From the NCBI GenBank assembly GCA_029582155.1, contig CM055895.1:11106270-11170269 (forward strand): DNA of 64,000 bases, in the 5' to 3' direction. The DNA comes from Panopea generosa. Taxonomy: Eukaryota > Mollusca > Bivalvia > Adapedonta > Hiatellidae. The notes under the pieces were generated by a model. The model worked only from the letters and a program-made list of their open reading frames with translations. It ran no database searches and had not been told where the DNA came from. Each line of letters opens with the position of its first letter. Positions within the stretch are counted from its first letter, which is position 1. Positions 12,001-24,000 of this stretch are shown one piece after another. Both the position numbers and the translations under genes were made by a program.

Positions 12001-15000
12001 GCACAGTTATGGCCCTTTTTGGTCTTAATTTTTCAGGTTAAAGTTTTTTGTCAGGTAAGATATCTATGCAACCACTTATTGGATATGAATGAAACTTCAC
12101 ATGTGTGTTCACCATCATCGATGGAACACACAGAGACAAGAACCATAACTTGGGGTTGCATTTTTGCAAAGTTCTGGCCCTTTTGGACTTAATTTTTCAT
12201 CTGTAGACACCCAGGTTAAACTTTTGCATTGAAATTTTGGTGTTTACTGCCAATCTCAATTTTTGCAAGGGTGGTGAGTTTCATCCCATTGGTGAGCTTT
12301 GTTGTCATCTGACAACTCTTGTTTATCATCTGATTGATTTGTTGTTTTATTTCACCGGATATTAATATCTTTTTATCATCTGATTGATTTGTTGTTTTAT
12401 TTCACCAGATATTATTACCTTTTTATCATCTGATTGATTTGTTTTTTTTTATTTCACCAGATATTATTACCTTTTTATCATCTGATTGATTTGTTGTTTT
12501 TATTTCACCAGATATTATTACCTTTTTTATCATCTGATTGATTTGTAGTTTTTATTTCACCAGATATTATTACCTTTTTATCATCTGATTGATTTGTTGT
12601 TTTTATTTCACCAGATATTATTACCTTTTTATCATCTGATTGATTTGTTGTTATTATTTCACCAGACATAATTACCTTTTTATCATCTGATTGATTTGGT
12701 GTTTTTATTTTACCAGATATTTTTACCTTTTTATCATCTGATTGATTTCTTTGAATTTATTTCAGCAGACATTATTACCTTTTTATCATCTGATTTATTT
12801 GTTGTATTTATTTCACCAGATATTTTTACCTTTTTTATTATCTGATTGATTTGTTGTATTTATTTCACCAGGCATTATTACTTTTTTAGCTCACCGGAGC
12901 CAAAAGCTTACAGGTGAGCTTTTGTGATTGCCTTGTGTCTGTCGTCTGTCGTCTGTTGTCCGTCGTCTGTCGTCCGTCGTTAACTTTTAGCTTCTAACAA
13001 CTTCTTCTCTGAAACCACTGGGCCAATTTTGATATAACTTTACAGGAATGCTCCTTGGGTGACCCTCTACCAAGTTTGTTTAAGCCATCTTGATTTGTCA
13101 AAAAACATGGGGGCCAGGGGGTGGGGTAATTTTACTATATAAGCTATAGTATAAACTTAAAAAATCTTCTTGTCAGAAACTACTTGCTCGATTTTAAAAT
13201 AATTTCACCGAAATGATCCTTGGGTAACCCTCTACCAAGTTTGTTCAAGCCATATTGATTTGTCAAAAAACATGGCGGCCAGGGGGTGGGATAATTTTAC
13301 AATATAAGCTATAGTATAAACTTAAAAAATCTTCTTGTCAGAAACTACTGGCTCGATTTTAAAATCATTTCACAGAAATGATCCATGGGTGACCCTATAC
13401 CAAGTTTGTTCAACCCATCCTGATTCGTCAAAAAACATGGCGGCCAGGGGAAGGGGTTAGTTTACTATATAAGCTATAGTAAAGACTTAAAAAATCTAAT
13501 TGTCAGAAACTACTGACTCAATTTTAAATTAATTTCACAGAAATGTTCCTTGGGTGACCCTCTACCAAGTTTGTTCAACCCATATTGATTCGTCTAAAAA
13601 CATGGCGGCCAGGGAGTGGGGTTAGTTTATTATATACATGTAAGCTATAGTAAAAACTTAAAAAAAAAATCTTCTTGTCAGAAACTACTGGCTCAATTTT
13701 AAAATAATTTCACAGAAATATTCCTTGGGTGACCCTCTCCCAAGTTTGTTCAAGCCATCTTGATTCGTCAAAAAAACATGGCGGCCAGGGAATGGGATTA
13801 GTTAACTATATGAGCTATAGTAAAAACTTAAAAAAATCTTCTTGTCAGAAACTATAGGCTTGATTTTAAAATAATTTCACAGAAATGTTTCTTGGGTGAC
13901 CCTCTACCAAATTTGTTCAACCCATCTTGATTCGTCAAAAAACATGGCGCCCGGGGATGTGGTTATTTTACTTTATAAGCTATAGTAAAAACTTAAAAAA
14001 TCTTCTTGTCAGAAACTACTGGCTCGATTTTTAATTAGTAAAAACTTAAAAAATCTTCTTGTTAGAAACTACTAAAATGTTCTTTGGGTGACCCTTTACC
14101 AAGTTCGTTCGAGCCGTTGTGATTTGTTAAAAAACATGACCGCCACAGTGAGGTGCTAGTTTACTGTATAGGCAGCTATAGTAAAATCTTCAAAAGCCTT
14201 CTTGTCAGAATTTACTGACCTGATTTTAATGTAATTTCATTGACATTTACCATGGGTGAACCTCTACCAAGTTTGAACTCTTCTACGCATCTGCTACATC
14301 TTCAAAACAAATCAAAATTCTTGCCCATCTCATTTTTCTGGAATTTTAAGTGTACATGTATAATATAATCTACTTCTATTGGGTGACTGAAGGTCAGTCA
14401 GGTGAGCGATACAGAGCCATCTTGGCCCTCTTGTTTATCATCTGATTGATTTTTTGTATTTAACCAGTAGCTATTACCTTTTTGCAGTTTTGTGGACTGG
14501 GCAAGGGAACTTTTTGACTATCAATTCAGACTCTGAAACCATTTCTGTGAACAGTGGAATATTTTGGGCTTTGTTACAATGCAGGTATGTAGTATAAATA
14601 AAGTAAGAAATCTACAGGCAGTGTTCAAATCCAATTAATTTTTTTCTACAATTTCCAAAGAGTGACAAACTCTTTGAAAAATCTTTATTGTATATTGTAA
14701 AGATTTCTGTTGATTTTTAATGTAGAACAAATTAATAGTAGAATCTCACAGTGTTATCAAAAAGAAAATCAAGCATATGATATACTCCTGGTCAAATAAA
14801 GTGCGGGGTGCTGGATTGCAGTTTTGATATTCAGCAGTACCTCTAGTATTGTCCTCGGCACTGGCAGATATAGAGATGGGATGCAGGGAGTCTGCAGGGA
14901 GTCAGGACCTCCCTTACTGAGATTTCTTAGTGAAAAATATATACTTAATCTAAACTGGAATTAGTGTGGCCATAATATATTATTAAAAACTACTATAATT

Positions 15001-18000
15001 ATATACAAAAGAGACGCATAATCATTTGTTATATAATATATCTTAACTAAAATTATATTCATGTACTTATTCAATACCTAGCTTAAATCAGTAGAATTAA
15101 GCATGTGTTGTAAATTACAAACATAATTTTTTTTTTTTCAGTCTACTCTTTGGAAACATGTACAGTCACTTTGTACTGGGCGGTAGTGAAAACATAACGA
15201 GTGGTGAGCGAACTAGATTGTTCATCGGTCTGAGTGGTGCGGCACTTCTTGGCTCATTATGTTTGCTGCTTCTCAGGAAGAAGCGGGTCACAGACTCGGA
15301 CAATTTAGTCAATCTAAACTCAAGGTAATCAAGCAACTGTTGCACTAATTATTTGAGTGGAGTTTAAAGAAGCCTCACAGATATCGCCGATATTTTTTCA
15401 AACTTAGCGGTAAAACTACACATATATAACAAACATCTTATATTATGGATATTCTGTTCAATAACTTCTATTTTGTATAAAATTCATTTTTTTTTACCAA
15501 ATACTAAATCGCAGTCTGCGATAAAGTCACTCATTGGCCAGTATTAGGTTATGCTAATACAGTAATGAATAAAACAGAAAATGCCGACCTGTGTATCAAC
15601 GAATTTCTCACAAATATGATTAACTCCAAGAATGGAATCAGCAAATATCATTGAATGGGGCCTTTCTCTTTTCATCATTTACTAAACAGAAAATTATAGG
15701 CGATACTTCTTTTAATGTCATTTCAACAAGTTGTATATATATATGGCATGTAACTTTATTAGAGAGATTTTAAGCCAACACTATTTAAACCAAACATTGA
15801 TCCTGCACTGTTTTCAAAGGCCTTCTGTGATTGGTGAGGGAAAACATGTATCTATGGAGTAAAGGGTAAAGCTACACTATTTTATCCAATCTGATATTAT
15901 CTTAAATAAAAATAGATTTTATACTCAATCTCAGGGCCATAGATACATTGAGGCAAATGGATGAACTTGCATCCTGTAGGATTTGTGGAGGTTTGATTTT
16001 TACAAGGAATTGTTTTGTAAAATAAAATACATGTAGTTTTCCTCTAAGTATGAATTACTCTTGGTATAATATGTTATTTCTCTCACATATCATATCTCCA
16101 GTATCTGTATATCATGATATATTGGTAACCTGGTAACCTTCAATAAACAGCTGGTCTCCATATATATGTTAAATCAATTAGGCCAATATAAATTTATTGT
16201 TAGATTATCATCCAAATTTTCTTAAAAACAGAGAGGGTGGGAGAATTTTATTTTCATTTTTAAAATTTTATAATATATAATATAATTAACTAGGGGGAGT
16301 GGGGGGGGGGGGGGGGGGAGGAGAATCAGCTAGATGATTTCTTCCCCCCGGGGAAAGAATTGGCTAGCTGATTTATTCCCCCAGGGAAACTTTTAGACGG
16401 GGAAAGAATTGACTACTACACCGGCACCATAGTCCCTCGATGATGCCATCAGTTATTTACAAGTCATTGAAAATTTTTAATTTATATCTGTAACAACTAT
16501 GACACAGCATATCTTGAATACAAAATTCAGTTAGTATTATTGATTTGAAAGGCTTAAAGCAACACATCCAAGTTTGAACTTTAAAAAAAAATAAATTAAT
16601 TGAGTTATGAGCACATTTCCCATACAAACATATGATCAATTAGCTGTATATGAGCATATAAACACAATCCCGAACAAAATGATGCCCAAATTATAATGCG
16701 TGACTAGCACTTTATAAAACAAGCTTGTAACTCACCCGAGTCAAAAATAATTGTCAAAATGACTTTCAAGGCAGGTAAAGTACACTACTCACTAAAATGT
16801 GAAGTTTTTTAATACGACTCGCATAATTCAACTTGAAGCCAAGTTGGAATCCTTGGCAATTTAAAAATAATTTATAAAGCGTTTGTCACGCTTTATAATT
16901 TGAACATCTTTTTTTATAATTCTAAAGCGTTCTGGATAGTGTTTGTTAGCACATATACAGCTCACTGACCATATATTTATGTATGGGATATGTGCTCACA
17001 ACTCAATTGAAATTTTTTTTAAAAAAAGTTTAAACGTGGATGTGTTGCTTTAACAAATGTCTCTATTTTTTTCGGGAGGTGGGTAGAAGGACTCCAATAG
17101 CATTGCTGAGATTGTGCCTACCGTAAAATCAAACTTTGGCTATGGCCCTGATGCCAGCACTATTTCAACCAAATATTGATGCTGTAACAGTGGCACTGTG
17201 CAACTGGAGCTACACTGTTTGATGCCTTTTATAAGTAAATTGTTCAATGTGACTTTTATGAATATCTCCATCAAGCTGAAGTATTTTCAACTTTAGAGTA
17301 AAAAAGAGTCAGATTGCACACCAAAAGTTCATTATTAGTACATGACAATCTATGTGACGCACCATCTGTTGTATCAATTGTAATTATGTATATCGTGCTG
17401 TATCCGCCCAGGTCTTGACGCCTATTGGAATGTCTGAATAAACAATATGAGGAGCAACACAAACAATGAATAGAAACCATCTGTTGTATTGTTTATTGCT
17501 ATTAAAAGGAGAAAGTTTGATTTATTTTTTCAGTGGGCAGGCTCAAGTGGATTCGCCTCTTACAGCACTAAGTAAGTAAAAACTGTTCTGTACTAAGTAA
17601 AAACTGTCCTGTTATAAGTAAGTAAAAACTGTCCTGTACTAAGTAGGTAAAAACTGTCCTGTTCTAAGTAGGTAAAAACTGTTATGTACTAAGTAAGTAA
17701 AAACTGTCCTGTTCTAAGTAAGTTAAAGTTGTCCTGTTTTAAGTATGTAAAAACTGTCCTGTTCTAAGTAAGTAAGAACTGTCCTGTTTTAAGTAAGTTA
17801 CAGCTGTCCTGTTCTAAGTAAGTAAAATTGTCCTGTTCTAAGTAAGTAAAAACTGTCCTGTACAAAGTAAGTAAGAGCTGTCCTGTTCTAAGTAAGTAAA
17901 AACTGTCATTTTCTAAGTAAGTAAAAACTGTCCTGTACTAAGTAAGTAAGAACTGTCCTGTTTTAAGTAAGTTAAAGCTGTCCTGTTCTAAGTAAGTAAA

Positions 18001-21000
18001 ACTGTCCTGTTTTAAGTAAGTAGAAACTGTCCTGTACTAAGTAAGTAAGAACTGTCCTGTTTTAAGTAAGTTAGAGCTGTCCTGTTCTAAGTTAGTAAAA
18101 CTGTCCTGCTCTAAGTAAGTAGAAACTGTCCTGTACTAAGTAAGAAAGAGCTGTCCTGTTCTAAGTACTAAGTAAAAACTGTCCTTTTCTAAGTAAGAAA
18201 GCACTGTCCTCTTCTAAGTAAGTAAAAACTGTAGATTGTAGTAGATTGTTTTATATAATACTTCTAATTTGCACTTGCAGTAAGAATTCTTGCTGCACAT
18301 TTGTGCTATTTAACCCAACTTACAAGATGTACATATTTTGTTTCAGAGAGATCACTTCATCTGTTTCGGACAAAGGAAATGTTGCTACTAAGTGTAGCTA
18401 TCATATATACAGGTATAGTCTGCATTTTGTGTGTTTTAACTCCCTTTACTTCTTTTAAGCTCATAGTGAGCTTTTGTGATTACCCTGTGTTTGTGATCTA
18501 TTCATCATTCATTTTTAGCCCTACTGGCCAAAGGCCAGAAGTGCTTATGCGATGGCGCGTTGTCCGTCGTCTGTTGTCTGTCATTGGTTACCAGCACTTT
18601 CTCTGAAACCACTATGCCAATTAAACTGAATCTTTACATGGATGTTTCTATTGCATAGGAGACTATACAGAAGATTTTTTTTGCGATCTGAAATTCAAGA
18701 TGGTTGCCATTACTAAAAAGAGTCCAAAACTTAAAAAATCTTCTTCTCATGAACGGCCCAACAGATTTTCAAAATGTTTATGTAGTAATGATGACCAACT
18801 ATAGTATTGTTAGATTTGTTCAAATGGTGTCCCTAGGGTTAAAAATGACCCCGCCCCGAGGCTTCAATTAGGGGACAAATGTCATTATTATATATTTTTT
18901 ATTTTTTTTAATTTTTTTTTTAAAATGGAAATGATTTTGCGTATATCTTCACAAAAGCATTGTTAGGTGAAGGAGGTTCAGATTTGTAAAAATGACTGGG
19001 TTCCTATATCTTAAGGGGACAGGAGGGGCCCCAAAAGGGTACAAATTGGTAATTATTAAAATCATTTTCTTAAGAACCGGTATGTCAGATTTGTTCATAT
19101 TTGGCATAAATTATCCCTATGTGTAGGGGTTTGATTGTAGATAAGAATTTAAGGGCTAAAATGTATAGGAGCCCTGTAAGGGGACTTAGAATTTTACATA
19201 GGGATACTATGTGAAAACAGAAAATTCTCTTTTTTTTCATTTATTCTGAAACCACTAGGCCAATTAAACTGAAACTTCACATGGATATTTCTATTGCAAC
19301 GGAGACTATACAGAAGATATTTTTTCTATCTAAAATTCAAGATGACCACCATTACTAAAAATAGTCCAAAACTTAAAAAAATCTTCTTCTCATGAACCGA
19401 TTTTCAAAACGTTTATGTAGTAATGATGACCAACTATAGTTAGATTTGTTCAAATGGTGTCCCTTGGGTTAAAAATGATCCATCCCGATGGTTCTATTGC
19501 ATAGGAGAATTTCAAAAAGTGCTATGGCCACTATGAGATAGTAGAGCATCCTCAGGCCCTCTTGGGCCTCTTGTTATATTATATATAATATAAATATATA
19601 TATATATATATTTTGAAAGGGATTAAACATCTTTATAACACATTTCAGGAAGATCTCAGAATGAATCTGAGTAGAACCACCGTCCTTCCGCAAGTACATG
19701 TAACTGACAAACTTTGTCACTAAAGTTTTTGGATCGAGCGGGGTAATGATCTTGAGATGGTGCCTTATACCACTCAGCCACAGAGGATCTGCTACTATAT
19801 TTCAAATCGTGTACATTGTCTTGAACTTTTTATCATTTGAGCTGTACAATTCAATTTTTTTTTATTTTAAATTTTAAGTGGTTAAAAAAAACTATACGAT
19901 ACATCCATTGGAAAACTTGATTATTTTTAAACAGATAAAATATGACAATAAGTAATTGTTTTATTGTTCTTCTTCAGGTGTTGAGCTGACATTTTTCAGT
20001 GGTGTGTATGGTACATGCATATCAAACAATCTACACTTTGGTACGGAATCTAAAGGCTTGATTGGTGTTTCAGGCATGCTAATAGGAGCAGGAGAAATCA
20101 TAGGTTAGTTGAAACCCAAATGTTTGGCAATCACCACATCTTTTGAGGCTAAAAATCAGACTAATGTGCATAGTCACAGTTTTATAATTCTACTTAAAAA
20201 CAATCCTCATTTTGATTACAGCTCCAGTTGAAGATCAATGGTATAGGGAAAGAAAGTGCAAAAGTGAAAATAATTTATCAAATTAAAATTGCTGGACAAG
20301 TTCTGGCTTCCGTTTCAAATCACTTGTTATATCTAGAGTATGTAGAAACATCTAAAAGAAACAAGAGAGTTATATAAGAGGTCTCACTACGTTTTGTTGA
20401 ATATCGGAAAAGTACCTTCGAACTGAAGTCTTGGAGATGAAATTGATGAAGAATTGAGGATTGCACTGAACATCAAAGAAATTATTGCAAAAACAAAAGA
20501 CATTTACATCTATTTGATATTGTTTTTTCTTTATTGTGAGAAAAACAAAATAAAGACTATGTGTCAATCACACTTAGAAAATATAAAACATTCTTCATAT
20601 ATAGGATCTTACATGAGGGCTTATTGTTAATTGAATTTATTAAATGAGTTGGGAAAAATATATATCATTTTCCCCAACAAGTTTAATAAATTCAATAATA
20701 AATGAGCCCAAATGAGAAATACTCAGCCATATTTATTTCTGCGAGTCATCGCATGCCATAACATCTCGGAATAATCAACGTCATTTATAAATTCGGGGCT
20801 AGTCAGAAAGTACTTCGGCAAATTACATATGAGAGAAGATTTATACGGAAAACACCGAGTGATGAATTGGAAGTGATATTACACGAGGTTAATAACAAAA
20901 ATATGCCATGTGTTTATTACACTCCTGCACCGTTAATTATGTGATAAAGCAACATTACTCAGAAATTCAAAACTAAAATCAAATCATCATAATTTTATGT

Positions 21001-24000
21001 GTACTAAGAATATCAAGTCTATTCTTTCATGGATAACAAAATAAATGTGCTTTGTAAAAATAAATGCAGTGATACAGGTTATGGTGAGTGCTTGTATACA
21101 TTTTGTTCATTAATTTCACTTCCGTTTCCATGTACCCACATATTAAAACTAAACAGCAATAAAGGCGTAAAAATAAAAAAGAAATTCATTTCATTTTTTT
21201 TTTTTTATATATTGTTTATATTATTTAGACTGATCAAAATATAAAAGGAAAGTAACTATTTTGTATTATGTGCAGTTAAGAGGTTGATAAAAGGGTGAGT
21301 AGTGCCTTGTTGTAATACGGCCAGCCTTGTTGTAATAACAGCCATTAGCATGGTCCGGGGCACTGACCACTACAACCCCTGCTTGCTCATATATTAACCT
21401 CTAACTATATACCTGATTTTATATTCATATATCGGTACTTGTAGAAAAAAATCAATTCCTAAAGTGACCATAAAATGCCATGTACATATTTAACCCGCCA
21501 TGTGGTGTAAATGATATTCTTACATACCTTATAAGGATAACTGCATTTTTATCCGGGTGTGATATTTCTATTTTGCCCTCGGGGCCGAGATAAAATTTTT
21601 TGCGCTGTGACATTGAAATCATCTATGACGTGATGTTCACAATATATGATGTACATGGTGTATATTATTTAATTTAACGTCTTAAGAGGGGATGATGGAA
21701 ATATATTTAATTAAAATAATTATTCAATGCTAGAAAAACCAGAAAATTTCATCGCTTGGGATGACGGTAACTGCTGTCAACACCTCAAACCTATGAAAGT
21801 TACTTATATTAATATTTACTTTCCTTTCCTCACTGTTAGGTTTGATTTCTCTTTCTCTCTCAGACTCTAGTTACTTTTTTACTGTTGGATATTCATTGAT
21901 TGCTTGTCAGCTGTCATCAATCTTTGTTTAACTTGCCACGTGACACAGAAGTTGTATAATCATAGACCGTGATCTCATACAAACTTTGTTAATTTATAAG
22001 GTGGGGCAATGTTTGGTTTACTTGGGAAGAAGACAAACCGTCATGGTCGTGACCTTATCGTGATGTTTGGCTATCTTATACACATGGGCTGCTATTACTT
22101 GATCTTCATCAACATGCCCCAGAGATCTCCGATAGAACTTACAGATGAAGACACATACATCGAGTCAAGGTAAGTTTAATTATTGTCTATTGTATTGGAA
22201 CATCCTAGTCTCAGATGGGTGTTTGAGATTATCTTATCCATACTGGCCTGTCTCACACGGGTTAAGATATGTTGTAAAATGAAATGTTGATGTATGAGTT
22301 GTATATAACAAAACTCAACTTTCGGGCCCAAGATACATGTACAGGTAAAGAACTCTCCAAGTCACATCATGTCTTTAACCCTTGGATAGGATTTCCTTAT
22401 CAAAAATCATCATTATAGATTCACTTTGTCTTTTATTGTGTAAAAGTAAAATATAGTTTTACACTCTGACAGCTGATGGAGGATTATTTTCATGTTTATA
22501 TTTAAATATATATGTGTTTAAATGAAACTTGGAATTTTGAAGATTATGTTTAGTTTGAAATATCAGTTTTTAAAATGTCCATCATAAAGTTACAAGTGGA
22601 GCGGTAGTGCAGTGGATAGAGTTGGATGCTCATATTTTGTGACAACATTTTATCATAAGGTAAAGTCCATATAGAAAAATTTGCTTTCATGGTTATTTTG
22701 GTGACAGGTCATGGTCACTTGTACCATAAATAGAAATTCTGTTTCTGCTTTGTACTCAGTTAATTTACTCATCGCTGATAAACGACATCACTGTTTTTTT
22801 TTACTCCAAAGTTAAATTGGTCGAAAACTCGACTCTTTGTCACAAGGAATAAAACCATCAGCCTGTATTTTCAGATTCTAAATGCAATTTGATCATCCTG
22901 ATAGTTTCAAAATATTTGGTGCAATGGTTCTAGGTTATGGGTCAGAAATTTGGGGGTTTAATCATGTTGACAAAATAGAAAATGTACAAATAAAATTCTA
23001 TAAGAAACACTTCCATTTATCACAAAACACTGCAAATTGATTTGCTCTAGGAGAATGTAGAAGGCTTCTCTTTTGTATTTCTTATATGACAAACTGTATA
23101 AAATATTGGCTTAAGTTAATCTGCATGGAGGACCACAGATATCCAAAACAAAGTTATGCTATGTTAAAGAGATTAGACGAAATTGTTAGAAAAATATGGG
23201 CATGGTCAATAAAGATATACTTTTAAGTATGGTTTTGGATGTGTTGTGGATATCCCATGATGTTGGTGATGATGCAATGTTTCTTAAGATATTTAAACAG
23301 GGTATCAGTGATTGTTATTAAGGTCTCACTTCACAGTTGAATTTTGTTCTTTGTACTATATAAAATAAGGTCTAGGATTTCACTGGTAAAAAAAGAATTC
23401 CACATAAAAAAGTTGTTTTTTTTCATAGCAGGAATGTATACACACATAAAAATGCACAATAACTGGTACGTTGACCACGTTGGTTTTTTTTTTAAGAGGA
23501 TGCAGTGACACCCTGAGCTTTTTTGAAAAGAGAAGTCCTCAAATGCTCATAAATACATGCATATATTGAAATCCTATAAAAGTCACATTTTTAACACCAG
23601 TGATGTCTTATTGCAGTATATGGTATGCCAATTTTTGCTCTACTCATCTGCAGCAAGAAATCACAGCCACTATGAACCATTTTGAAAATATTTCATAACC
23701 AAAGTACATAGGCCTACTTTTTAAGAGTAAGAATCTTGCTACCATGGGAAAAAAGGGGCGTAACTGTGTAGTGAGACGTTTTTACAGAAATGGCAAGATC
23801 TTAATAGTACATCTAAAGCCTCTCATTACAAACATTACAAGTCATTGCTTAATATTGTATCATATCTAAGTTTGGATTTGTCATGAATATCAAGAAAAAC
23901 ATCGCCATATTTTAGATGTTCTTGTCATAATTTAATGATCCATAAAGGAAGACAGAATTTTACGATTTTGCTAAGAACACCTTAGAATATTATACTTTAA

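Larger units (their letters stand above)
10660..14487. repeat. About 51-bp acceptor-bearing minisatellite ending at the exon 4 splice site, split by three insertions
   Basis: The unit is TATCATCTGATTGATTTGTT, then GTTTTTATTTCACCAG, then ATATTATTACCTTTT. Blocks lie at 10660-11026, 11338-11439, 12323-12885 and 14436-14487, about 20 units in all. Every unit contains a T-rich tract followed by CACCAG, a good 3' splice-site look-alike. The last unit (TATCATCTGATTGATTTTTT...ACCTTTTTGCAG) supplies the polypyrimidine tract and AG of exon 4. The array is therefore built on the acceptor region of the intron it occupies. Confidence 0.88.
15325..17533. other. Intron 5: dispersed repeat, G-run and palindromic MITE
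   Basis: Contains a dispersed repeat (15358-15720) shared with 34508-34890. A short repeat at about 15815-15880 is shared with about 24870-24945. It also holds an uninterrupted G tract near 16301-16318 and the TTAA-flanked element at 16558-17049. No coding exon seen. Confidence 0.6.

Noticed and set aside
10640..12192. Frames on both strands with LSLRYLCNHSLDMNET or SGEINTTNQSDD repeats
   Set aside because: They translate the 51-bp minisatellite and the tandem-core elements and appear on both strands at once.
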